Program-made: the position numbers and the translations under genes
Notes under the pieces: model-generated
Seen by the model: only the letters and a program-made list of their open reading frames with translations
Told to the model about the DNA's origin: nothing
The model's database searches: none
DNA from: Mytilus edulis
Taxonomy: Eukaryota; Mollusca; Bivalvia; Mytilida; Mytilidae
Length of the DNA: 64,000 bases
Assembly (NCBI RefSeq): GCF_963676685.1
Contig: NC_092344.1
Span: 51,110,830-51,174,829, forward strand
Direction of reading: 5' to 3'
Shown: piece by piece, positions 1 through 10,621 of the stretch
Numbering within the stretch: the stretch's first letter is position 1
How the letters are laid out: each line of letters opens with the position of its first letter

Positions 1-2445
1 AATACTGCAGTTACAAATATTACTGATATTTTAATCGATTCTGCAAAAGCAACATTTGGTACACAACATTTTAATAGAAATATGCTGAACTGTAATAAAA
101 AGCATAATAAACAATGGTATAATTTTGATTGTAAAAGGGCAAAGAAAGAACTGAGAAAGGCACAAAGAATGTATAAACATTATGGGTCAAATTTATTTAA
201 AGAACGATTACGACACTGTGAATATTATTATAAAAGTCTAATGGACGAAAACATTAAGAAGTATAATAGAGAAATAAGTGATAATATGAAAAAATTAAAA
301 TCCAAAAATCCCAAGGAATTTTGGAAATTATTTAACAAAGGTAGACAAAGAGAAAAAAGCAATATATCTATTGAAACTTTATTTGATTTTTTTAAAGAAT
401 TGAATGAAAATAAATTTGAAGACAAGTTTGTCATCAGGAATGATTTGAACTCAAATCTTGTAAATGAGACACTGAATGGTGTAATTACCCATGACGAAAT
501 TATTAAAGCTATCAAAAAGGCGAAAAATAACAAATCGCCAGGTGAAGATAAAATAATCAATGAATATGTTGCAAATTCTCTTGACAGTATGATTGATGTA
601 TATGTTAATTTGTTTAATCTTATTTTTGATACGGGTATTCTGCCGGAGGCCTGGCTTATTGGAAACATAATACCAGTTTTCAAGAACAAAGGATGTAAAT
701 TAGACGCAAAAAATTATAGGCCTATTACTTTATTGTCATGCCTTGGTAAATTTTTTACATCTATTCTTAATGATAGATTGGGGGAATTTGTTGATGAACT
801 TAATATCTTGAACGAAAATCAAGCAGGCTTCCGACAGGGATACTCTACTAACGATCATATTTTTTCATTGTATGCACTCTTTGAGTTGCTATGTGTCAAA
901 CGAAAAAAAATACATTGTGCATTCGTTGACTTTGAAAAAGCCTTCGACTTTGTTCAAAGAAACTCGCTTCTGTATAAGCTTGTTTTAAATAAGATAACTG
1001 GTAAATTTCTCAGAATTGTAGAAAATTTGTATAAAGATGTAAAATGAAGAGTTGTACATAATAATGAAGCATCTGACATGTTTGTTAGTGATATTGGGGT
1101 CCGCCAAGGGGAAAATCTTTCTCCTTTATTATTTTCTTTATACTTAAATGATCTTCATGAATTTTTAGAAAATAGTGATTTAAAAGGTATACATTCAATT
1201 ACATCTGATATAGAAGATGAACTGGATATTTATTTTAAGATATTTGTCTTATTGTATGGTGACGACTCGATTTTACTCGCTGAGTCAAGCACAGATTTGC
1301 AATTACTTTTAAATAGTTTTTCTCAATATTGTGAAAACTGGAAACTTAAAATTAATGTTAACAAGACAAAGGTAATGATATTTTCAAAAGGTAAACCACA
1401 GAATAATTTGAAATTTTATATTAATAACGAAGAGATAGAAATTGTTAAAAACTATAAATACCTTGGTGTTATATTCTCTAGAACTGCATCTTTTTTTGCA
1501 ACTAGAAAATATCTTAGAGATCAAGCTACTAGAGCTATGTATTGTGTTATTAAGAAGTGTAGATCAAACCATCTATCTATAGAATGCCAGCTCGATATGT
1601 TTGACAAAGCTGTTTGACCTATACTCTTATATGGGGCCGAAATCTGGGGATACGAAAATCTTGACATTTTAGAAAGAGTACATTTGAGTTTTTGTAAGCA
1701 TGTTTTACGGTTAAAAAGATCGACTCCAAATTTTATGGTTTACGGGGAATTGGGAAGATATCCGATTTCTTTATACGTTAAATTACGGATGATAAAATTT
1801 TGGTGCAACCTTCTTGATAACACACTTGATAACAAGATTTCGTCAATGTTATATAAGTTGATATATATTAATTATAATAAGTATGGAATTGAAAACAAAT
1901 GGTTGTTATTTATCAAAAGTATTTTTGATAATTGTGGTATGTCAAACATTTGGCAAAATCAAGATTGTATCTCAAAAAAATGGATTGTATTAAGTATTGA
2001 ACAAAAGTTAAAAGATCAGTTTAAACAAGACTGGTTTGCAAATGTAAATCAATCATCAAAAGGTTTATGTTATAAATTATTCAAAACAGGACTTAAATTT
2101 GAAAATTATATTTCAGTTTTATCGTTAAAAAATGCACTGAAACTATGTAAATTTAGATGTGGCAATCACCGTTTGCCAGTGGAGACAGGGAGGTGGCAAA
2201 ATGTTCAAAGACCCGAGAGGCTATGCCACCTTTGTGAATCTGCTGACATCGGTGATGAATTCCATTATGTAATGTGTTGTCCTTTTTTCAAAAAAGAACG
2301 ATATAAATATTTACCACACTATTGTTGTACAAATGTTAATATTCTTAAATTTAAAAATGTATTCACTACAGTCAATATTGTCTTACTAGAAAAATTGTGT
2401 AGATTTACAAACTTTATATCAGTGAAAGTCTGTCCTCCTGGTTAA
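1..2445 (+). pseudogene. LINE-type reverse transcriptase ORF, 5'-cut by the window, two in-frame stops
   Basis: One frame runs from base 1 to the stop at 2443-2445, interrupted only by TGA at 1045-1047 and TGA at 1615-1617. It reads as the reverse transcriptase half of a non-LTR retrotransposon: a Lys-rich linker, SPGEDKI, NYRPITLLSCLGKFF, NQAGFRQGYSTNDH, AFVDFEKAFD, GVRQGENLSPLLFSLYLNDL, then the catalytic box YGDD at 1255-1266 (family usually Y/F-A-D-D; both aspartates kept). A C-terminal CCHC-like cluster (CHLC, then H and C) follows at about 2220-2280. The apurinic-type endonuclease expected upstream would lie before base 1. With two stops it is a dead copy, but the otherwise clean frame suggests it is young. 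Clade not assigned; Jockey/CR1-like by general appearance. Confidence 0.9.
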
Positions 2446-2566
2446 ACTACATTTATTTATGTATATTTCACACATGCAAAATATGTTGTATTGTATATAT
2501 TATCATCTCTGTAACTATGTTATTTAGTTAATGAGAATAAAGATCTATCTATCTATCTATCTACCA
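2446..2566 (+). repeat. LINE 3' tail ending in (ATCT)n
   Basis: Short 3' UTR after the LINE stop with AATAAA near 2536 followed at 2543-2563 by ATCT units. A microsatellite right after the poly(A)-like signal is a usual 3' end for several non-LTR clades and marks the element's end. Confidence 0.75.
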
Positions 2567-2929
2567 TTAATATTACAATACATAACATAATACACGAATA
2601 CATACAATAATATAAAATATTAATGCCAATCTAAAAAGAATTATGAGAGACAGAATTAAAATATATATATGTATATATATTGAAAGTTAAATATCACTGT
2701 ACAGCTAGAGTTAAAAAAAAATCCTTTAGATATTTATATTTACAGTTAAAACAAAATGTTTAACGATATAAAAAACGACGTCTTCTATTTAAAATAAATC
2801 TGCAGATTTTGGCACTATAAATAATGATACTATCACAGTTACTGGCAAGAACAATAGACAATTTATCCAGATTAGAAAAATTTAAAAAGTTTGAGTAACA
2901 CAGACTTTTTTTTTGTTACCTAATTTGAA
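2567..2929. other. AT-rich spacer, nothing recognised
   Basis: No ORF, splice-bounded exon or repeat shared with the rest of the window was seen. A short (AT)n run sits near 2660-2680. Confidence 0.5.
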
Positions 2930-3570
2930 AATTGGGCGACTAAAGTCAATTTTGTATGCAAATTAGTTTTGTTTGGATTCTGTGAACTAATTTGCATACA
3001 AAACTGAGAATTGGTGTTTATTTTTGTGTAGACAAAATTTAATTTTGTAAAACAGAAGTGAAAATTTAACACAAAAGTCAATTTTGTGTCGGAAGTCAAT
3101 TTTGTCTACACAAAAATAAACACAAAATTCAATTTTGTAGACAAAATTCGTTTACAAAATTCACTTTTGTGATGACAAAATTCGTTTACAAAATTCACTT
3201 TTGTGATGACAAAATTCAATTTTGTGTTTATTTTTGTGTAGACAAAATTAACTTGTGACACAAAATTGACTTCGGTCACAAAAGTCAATTTTGTGTTAAA
3301 TTTTCACTTCTGTCTAACAAAACTCAATTTTGTCTACACAAAAAATCATTTTAAATATAAAATCATAGGATGCTAATTAAATCAACATGTTAATTGCGTA
3401 CAGACAAAATTGACTTTTGTGTTTTAATTTCCATATCAGGTAACAAAAGTCAATTTTGTATGCAAATAAGTTTATATTTGCATACCTATTTGACAAAAGT
3501 GAATTTTGTCATTTTTGTCACAAAAATATTTTTTGTCTACAAAAGTGAATTTTGTCATTGCTAAATTGAA
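2930..3570. repeat. Array of short palindromes built on ACAAAATT/AATTTTGT
   Basis: The motif ACAAAAnTnAnTTTTGT and its halves recur dozens of times on both strands, often as perfect palindromes. A unit of about 34 bp (GTTTACAAAATTCACTTTTG and following) is directly repeated at about 3149-3216. Similar motifs reappear at 12195-12260, beyond the second LINE, suggesting that LINE inserted into the array. Minus-strand ORFs here only echo the repeat. Confidence 0.8.
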
Positions 3571-3584
3571 TTTCTCATAACGCT

Positions 3585-4072
3585 TTAATTAAAGATGGTC
3601 TACATTTAAAAGACGTAAAAGCGGTATCTGCAGATCGTAAGAAGAGTTACAAAGAAGGGAAATACGGTGTAGTAATTGTAGTTTAAAAATCGTTGAACGA
3701 AAAAAGAAAAGTCATGGATAAAAAGCGCAATTTGAAGGATTCTCGAAACTTTAAAGACATATTTATTGAAAATGATTTGTCGAAGTCGCAACGGATTCTG
3801 AATAACAACTTACGGAATATTGTGAACGCAATTGGCGAAAATAGACTAGAAATAAAAGGAGGCAGAGTCCGAACTCGAGAATCAAGATTTCGTGACAACT
3901 GAATCGACAGCAACCCACGTCGAAGTGAAAACCAACAAAGAGATCACCTATCAATAGATGAAGAATATGAAAATCGAAATTATAGCACTCACGGATACAA
4001 CAGCGCACGAGGTGGAAATCGACGAGGGAAACACTACAAAAGTGGGCGTGGCGGTTATTAGGTAGAATGCGG
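3585..4072 (+). pseudogene. Probable N-terminal (ORF1-like) remnant of LINE 2
   Basis: The stretch 3693-3902 reads as a basic, Arg/Lys/Asn-rich peptide and after a stop continues to about 4062 with an RGGNRRGKHYKSGRGGY-like Gly/Arg tail. It sits directly upstream of the endonuclease domain, so it is best read as the degraded nucleic-acid-binding N-terminal part of the same element. No domain can be named; the link rests on position and composition. Confidence 0.5.
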
Positions 4073-4076
4073 ATTT

Positions 4077-4963
4077 ATGAACATTAACGGATGGAACTAT
4101 AATGTAAATAGTGACAAATATAGTCTTTTAAGTTCTTGTATCATGCAACGCAATCTACACATACTGTGTATTGCCGAAACACACCTTATGGGTTCTAATT
4201 CTGTAAACGTGGATTGTTACTGCTGGTACGGCCATAACCGACGGAATATACATATTCGAGCGAAGAATGGATCGGGTGGTGTAGGACTTTTGGTTCGTAA
4301 TGACTTTGATCAACAATTTAACATTGAAATTGTTGATGATAACACTGATGGTATAATGTGGGTACAGTTTAAAGATAAACGTTGTAATGCCAATATGTTT
4401 TACGTTTGCGTCGTCTACCTGCCACCAGAAAACTCAACTAGAGCAGTCAATGTACACGAATTTATGGAAACATTAATGACACATATATACACAATCCCAC
4501 AAGGTAATTTGTTCTATCTGTGTGGTGATTTTAACAGTCGTTGTTCTGATTTCTCGGATTCAATCGAAGGAATAGATTGCTTACCAGAGCGCGATATAGT
4601 CGACTTTCAGACAAACGGATATGGGAACATTTTTTGTGATTTTCTAATTGATGTTAATTGTTGCATACTTAATGGTCGGAAAATTTTACCAACGACTTTA
4701 CCTTTGTATCAACACGCGGTTCCGGTGTAGTGGACTACTGTATTTTACCATATGAAATGTTGGATTCATTTAACTCCTTTAGCGTAACAAGAGCTACTAC
4801 TATCATTCAAAGTCTTGGCGAGCCCGGTAGATATGACCTTCGTAAAATAGTACCTGACCATTCACTATTGACATGGAATATGTGCCTATATTTTCCTATT
4901 GAAGACCAAGTCAGTAAAAATAAAGACAAAAATCAAACTGTTACTAAAATAATTAAATACTAG
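4077..4963 (+). pseudogene. LINE 2 endonuclease domain (APE-like), frameshifted
   Basis: Motifs of the apurinic-like endonuclease of non-LTR elements appear in order: NINGWN at the start, CIAETHL, GGVGLLVRND, CVVYLPPENS, YLCGDFNSRCSDF, then VVDYCILPYEML and PDHSLLTW. The frame breaks around 4680-4700: the first frame stops at 4730, while the DYCILP...DHSLLTW part lies in another frame (4730-4963). The coding match ends near 4960 where inserted DNA begins. The enzyme would nick target DNA to prime reverse transcription; this copy is inactive. Confidence 0.85.
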
Positions 4964-4964
4964 A

Positions 4965-5995
4965 ACACACCCGCGAAATCGCGGGCATTCAGAGCGTAGT
5001 TTAAAGTATGGAAAGTGTTGTTGGAAGAATTTTGTAAAATACAGAATGACGAGAATTTCAGCAAAAGTATCATAAGTCATATGTTATTGGGGACAGGAAA
5101 ATGTTTTTTTACCCTCCACATTTATTTCCAAAGTTCCCAATTTTTGGTTTTCTATCAATTTCAATATGAACATACATTTAGTATGTTATGAACATTTATT
5201 TAAGTAAGGAGCCTGTAATTCAGTGGTTGTCGTTTGTTTATGTGTTACATATTTGTTTTTCGTTAAATTTTTGTACATAAATCAGGCCGCTAGTTTTCTC
5301 GTTTGCATTGTTTTACATTGTAATTTCGGGCCTTTTGAAGCTGAGTATGCGGTATGGGCTTTGCTCTTTGTTGAAGGCCGTACGGTGACCTATAGTTGTT
5401 AATATCTGTGTCATTTTGGTCTCTTGTGGAGAGTTGTCTTAACATGGCAATCATACCACATCTTCTTTTTTTTATGTAATCAATGAATTTTGTAAAAGAT
5501 TTAATGACTGAAGAATTTCAGAAAAGGTATCAAAAGTTCACATGAATAATTTTAGCGCTTATCTGTATATTATGAACATTCATTACTATATAAATAAAGC
5601 GTATTTACTTTCAATTCTAAGTTTACTAATCGATCCATGGTGATCATTGATATAGTATACAGACCCTCTCTATTTAATAAACTCTGTGACCGCCGTGGAT
5701 AGTTGACTTGATAATGATTAGCAGATAAAATTCTGAAAATACACTTTATTCGTAGTATATGTATGTTCAAAGTAGACAGAAAAACGAAAACCGGAAGTCT
5801 AATCTGACTTAAAATTTCGTACAATGACGGGACAATATCCGGATGCCTTTTTATCGTTTTTCTCCTAAAATAACTCAATCTGAATAATCATATGAATGGA
5901 TGACAAATGCGACTATGCACTGTACATATAGGACACAGAGGCGTGTTGATTAATTTATTCTGGAAAGAAGAGAAGCGACACCAAAAATGAGGTCT
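4965..5995. mobile_element. About 1 kb of inserted repeat DNA between the LINE 2 endonuclease and RT
   Basis: LINE 2 coding similarity stops near 4960 and resumes near 5999. The intervening DNA includes a hairpin-like start (CCCGCGAAATCGCGGG at 4970-4985) and a copy of the dispersed family-1 repeat at 5206-5476. The part 5477-5995 carries nothing recognisable. Exact insertion boundaries and target duplication were not found. Confidence 0.6.
5206..5476 (+). repeat. Dispersed family-1 repeat (copy 1)
   Basis: Starts GAGCCTGTAATTCAGTGGTT, contains TTTCGGGCCTTTTGAAGCTG and GGAGAGTTGTCT, ends at CACATCTTCTTTTTTTT. The same order of motifs recurs at 16660-16990, 29310-29560, 35083-35492, 35505-35865, 48680-48905 and 50635-50900, and inverted at 52940-53050 and 57540-57850. 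T-rich 3' end suggests a retroposed, SINE-like family, but no A/B box is evident. Confidence 0.8.
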
Positions 5996-5998
5996 TCT

Positions 5999-7234
5999 CG
6001 TTTAATAGTATAGATGATACTAAAAGTTTACCGGAAAATTGGCTTATCGGTGATTCTATTGTAACAGAAATTAATCGTGTGATATTGTAGTTGGAACAAT
6101 CTGAAGCTTCACAACAAAATATCGATAAAATGTATGAAAATTCTGTATCGGTACTGAAAACAGAAATGTCCGAAAAGTTATCAAGTAAAGAAATTCGAAT
6201 AAGTAATGCGTTTAACAACAAAGCTAGAAAATGTAAAAAAAACCGTGGTGGAATTCCGAGCTTACTATGTTGTGGAATGGTGTTTGTAAAGCGGAGAAAA
6301 ACTGGAATAAATGTCGTCTTAGTAACAAAAAAAAGGGAACTGCGTCATATCTTTGTCCAAAAACGAAAACTATTTGATCGAGGTGTCCAAAGATCAAAAC
6401 GTCAATATTGGCATTCAATGCAAGAGGAATTAATCAATTCGCAAGGAAACCCAAAAGAATTTTGGCGGAAAATTGGCAGGATCGGAGTAGGGAGCGAGCG
6501 TCAAAATACTATTCCAATGGAGATCAAATTAAATGATGGGTCAATATGTGATGATAAGGATATAGTTATAAATAAATGGAAATATGATTTTGAAGAAATG
6601 TTAAATAAAAAATAGCGATACTAGTATTAGTAATGAAATAGAAAATTGTAATAGTGATATAATTTGTGATGAAATTTTAGATGGTGAAATTACCAGTAGC
6701 GAAGTGTATAATGTAGTGAAAATATCAAAATGTGGTAAATCTCCTGGCGTTGATGATATTCCAGTTGAATTATATAAAAATCCTACAGCATTGAATGCGC
6801 TTATCCGTGTTTTTAATATATGTTATAATTCCGGTAAAGTGCCAGCTATGTGGAATAAATGTATCATTACACCGATCCCCAAGTCATCCACGGCAGATCC
6901 CAGAGATCCGATGTCCTATAGAGGAATAAGTCTAGCACCAGTGGCGTATAAACTATACTGTGGCGTCCTAAATGCACGTCTGACCGGAAAACTTACCGAA
7001 CTTGAAGTGATCAATGACGAACAGAATGGTTTCAGAAAGAGTCGCAGTACCATAGACCATCTATCAACTTTAACAACTATCATTGAAACAAGAAAACTTT
7101 GTAAACTTTCAACATTTTGTGGATTTGTAGATTTTAAAAAAGCATATGACTGGGTTAATCGTAATTTGTTGTTTAGTAAATTAGAATCCTTAGGTTTAAG
7201 TACCAAAATGTTAAATGCTTTACATTCTTTATAT
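5999..7234 (+). pseudogene. LINE 2 reverse transcriptase, 5' part
   Basis: Reading frames 5999-6612 and about 6606-7234 together give the linker and the first RT blocks: KYDFEEML, CGKSPGVDDIPVELY, CIITPIPKSS, PMSYRGISLAPVAYKL, NDEQNGFRKSRSTIDHL and CGFVDFKKAYDWVNR. There is a stop at 6088-6090, a frameshift in the basic linker near 6240-6370 and one extra A in the A-run at 6606-6612. The frame ends at TTA TAT (7229-7234) where the transposon at 7235 begins; the other half resumes at 10622. Confidence 0.88.
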
Positions 7235-7844
7235 CACGGCCGACACTCGGCTAACCGAGAGATTGGTCGGTTAATCTATATTGAGTATGCGGCTATATCG
7301 GCAGTGGGTCTGTTAATCGGGTTGGCTATACGTCTGTTAAGAGTAAAACGCACAATTTAATGTTAAACTCGATCAAATATACAGATTTTTGGCATATTAT
7401 AAGAATTAAATCAAAAAACGAAAAGTGTCTGACAAAATGATATCTATCAAAGAACATTTTCCACCTTTAAAAACATTTCATAGTCTGCGCAGTTTTCAGT
7501 AAAAGTAAAAGGCGTCGCGCAAGTATGTAGTATTTATGATTACACGCATAGCAATTTTTTAATAAAAGGCGAAACAAACAATTTTAGATATCATTTAAAA
7601 GACACAAAATACTACTTTGGTTCTTAAATATAAATTAACATTAGTAAATATTTCATAATTGTAATATAACGTGAGTAATACCACGTTTTAGTGAAAATTA
7701 TGTGAATAAAGTCTGTTAATGGGTTGGACAATTGAAATTGTGTCAGTTAAGAGTTATTTAGCCACGAAAATAGTTGTGCTACCTTTATATTTTCCCATTG
7801 AAAATGTTAAAAATGAGATGTTCTTGAGTAAAAAAAAATATTGT

Positions 7845-8722
7845 AAGGGTTCCGCGGAACCCAGTGTCTCGCCTACTTTTGCTGTAAATCGCAGGCTCAA
7901 CAAAAATGAGGAAAAAAATCAATAAAAATATTCCTCTTGATACTATCTTATGATTGTAAGAAGCTTCTGTCCAAGTTTAGTAAAAATTTAGGATAGTGAA
8001 TGAATCTAATAAATGTTTTGAAAACTTTAACTACAGACTGTATAATGTTAACTGGTAGAAAATCTAAGTCCATTTAAAAGTAAAATACAGAATAAATGGA
8101 GTTATCTTTTTACAATATTTAATTCTGGATACTATCTTATGATCATAAATAAGCTTCTGTCCAAGTTTGGTACAAACCCAGGATAGTTTAAGAAAGTTAT
8201 TAAATTTTTAAAAACTTTAACCACAGAGTGAATGTAATGTTTCCCCGCAGAAAAAATAAGTCCATTCAAAAGTAAAATACGGAAAAAAAAGGATTTACTT
8301 AATTACAAAATTTACTTCTCGATACTATCTTATGATCATAAACAAACTTCTGTCCATGTTTGGTACAAACTAAGGATAGTTTAAGAAAGTTATTAAAACT
8401 TTAAAAACTTTAACCACAGAGTGAATGTAATGTTTCCCCGCAGAACAAACTAAGTCCATGATTTATAAGTAAAATACGGAAAAAATGGAATTTTATTTTT
8501 ACAAAATTTACTTCTGGATACTATCTTAATATGATCATAAACAAGCTGCTGTCCAAGGTTGTTAGAAATCCAGTATAGTTCAAGAAAGTTATTAAAATTT
8601 CAAAAACTTTAACCACAGAGTGAATATTTGTGGACGCCGCCGATGACGACGACACCGACGACGACGGAATGTAGGATCGCTTAGTCTCGCTTTTTCGACT
8701 AAAGTCGAAGGCTCGACAAAAA
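7845..8722. mobile_element. Cassette with central ~190-bp tandem repeats, nested in the TIR transposon
   Basis: Begins with palindrome GGGTTCCGCGGAACCC, then a central array of units starting TACTATCTTATGATCATAAA at 7941, 8130, 8323 and 8519 (spacing 189, 193 and 196; last unit partial, ending near 8630). It closes with a GACGACGAC-type microsatellite and the hairpin TCGACTAAAGTCGA. Unique ends around a tandem core plus a microsatellite resemble the 'pearl'/non-autonomous Helitron-like cassettes known from bivalves; that class is inference. Confidence 0.7.
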
Positions 8723-9006
8723 ATAATAATACGATGCAACACTATCCTTCCAGTAAAAGCATTTTTATTTTGACTTTCTTTTCATTTTACTCAAGAGTGT
8801 GTCACTTCAATATAGCGTGATCTGGGTTGGTCGCTGGAATATGCATGAATTTATTATTAACGATTTCAATCAGCCTTGATTTTTGTGTCTGCTCAAAGTA
8901 GCATGTTCTCAAATCCGATTGAACGTGTCTTTCTAATACAACACAGGGTACATATATAACGTGTTGCCGTTTTCATATGCACATGACATTTGTCACTGGA
9001 CGTTTA

Positions 9007-9172
9007 GGTGGTACCCAACACTACAGGGAGATAACTCTGTAAAGTCAGTGATACGTTTTAATTACGTTGAAATTTTTATGTTTCTGTTAAAGGTTCAAAT
9101 TAAATACTTTGTCAAAATTTTATCCAAATTAAACGAACCACATTGATTTTAGTGAAAGTGTTCGGTACCACC
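9007..9172. mobile_element. 166-bp MITE with GGTGGTACC ends and TTA target duplication
   Basis: Left end GGTGGTACCCAACACT and right end AGTGTTCGGTACCACC are inverted copies with one mismatch. TTA occurs on both sides (9004-9006, 9173-9175). A 3-bp TTA duplication fits the PIF/Harbinger superfamily. It is nested inside the larger TIR transposon. Confidence 0.8.
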
Positions 9173-10621
9173 TTAATCCTAATTCCTCAGCATCATCAAA
9201 TTGTTTTTTTTTCTTGTATTACTTAATCATCTGTTGTTTACAAATCATTCTAAAGAAGTAAATGGAAAGGAGCGAATGCAGCTACATTTGGTTGTATTAA
9301 AATTAAATTCATTTTATTCCGTTTAGTTCCTTTTCTACATATGTGCAGAGGAGAACTGCAGGTGTCCACATGTAAACGTCAAGCATTTGTCACCAATATG
9401 AGTACATCGCAATCCGTTACTGTTTCAACACCCAGGGGGGTTCCATGTCTTTATTCTTAAACAATTTGTTTTCTTCTCTTTTTTAGCAATGCATCACTCT
9501 CAACTGTCCTTATCTTTTATTTTGTATTCTGTATCTCCATCCAGATTCTCGTGTATACCATGAGGGTACGGATTGGGGAGGGGGGGGGGGTTGTTTATTT
9601 CTGTATTCTTTAAATGGTTATGTTACTTTTCTCTACATTTTATTTATCTTACCCATTATTCTTTCTCTATTCTTTATATTTAGGCATCCCAATATACTGA
9701 TGTTTAGTTACATTACGACGTTAATCTCTGATTTATATACTGGTTACCAATGTAGATGACAAATTGGTGTCATTCATGACAATTAAACAGAATCCACATG
9801 ATATATGCGACCATTCACGGATAAAATCAATTTTACTTTAATTTAACACTTTTTGAAACCATTTTTATCAATTTTCAATATCCATTGCCTACATTGTTAT
9901 TGTTCATGTGTTTTGTTCCGTATATTTTATGTTCCATTGCTCATGTTTTGTTTCCGTATATATTTTATGTTCCATTGCTCAAGTGTTGTTTCCGTATATT
10001 TTAGCCGCTCGTCTTGAGCCTACCAAATGAACACACCATAAAGTAATAAAATTATACTTTTATTGTCATTCATAACTCTTAACAGACTAATTAACAGACC
10101 GGGTTTTATACATCCGACCCATTAACAGACCAGGTTTTTAATAAAGATTGATTTATGTCACCAAAATACAGATTTTCGTGTAGATTTTTCACAAAATGAT
10201 ATCAATTTGGTTAACACTCATAATGCCTGTCTTTTTTCGATGTTCAAAATAGTGCATGCAAGTAAATTCAACCCAAGTGTCATTTTGTGTACATTTTGTG
10301 TGTGTAAAATGTGTATAAATTTACTGATGAGTAATTTGCCTTTTCATTTTATAGATCGTACATAGAAGCTAGAAAAATAATAATTACACCACTGGATTCA
10401 GTACATTGAATAGTTTTGTCAGACATAAATATTTTTTATGATAAACATATATTTAAAAGGTTATACAATGAAACATTCTGAGTTTTCAATGATTTTCTCG
10501 ATAACACCTGATTAACAGACTTTAGCCAACCCGATTAACAGACCCACTGCCGATATAGCCGCATACTCAATATAGATTAACCGACCAATCTCTCGGTTAG
10601 CCGAGTGTCGGCCGTGTATAT

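Larger units (their letters stand above)
7235..10616. mobile_element. Non-autonomous TIR transposon inserted in LINE 2, 5-bp TSD
   Basis: The first 94 bases (from CACGGCCGACACTCGGCTAA) match perfectly, inverted, the last 94 bases ending at 10616. It is flanked by TATAT at 7230-7234 and 10617-10621. Removing element plus one TATAT joins the two LINE halves in frame across the SLYYNVQ region, which fixes both ends and the 5-bp duplication. Inside the inverted repeats lie copies of GTCTGTTAA (7308, 7330, 7711 and, inverted, about 10082, 10092, 10122, 10512, 10532), a layout typical of transposase-binding sites. No transposase ORF is present. CAC ends plus a 5-bp duplication are compatible with Transib/RAG-like elements, but other superfamilies remain possible. 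Confidence 0.93.

Noticed and set aside
1045-1617. TGA read as a sense codon or selenocysteine in LINE 1
   Set aside because: No stem-loop evidence, neighbouring elements carry ordinary frameshifts and stops, and host genes use TGA-free frames; point mutation is the simpler reading.
3106-3288. Minus-strand ORF with repeating VNFV/KLNFV peptide
   Set aside because: The peptide periodicity simply reflects the palindromic DNA array; both strands give the same kind of translation.
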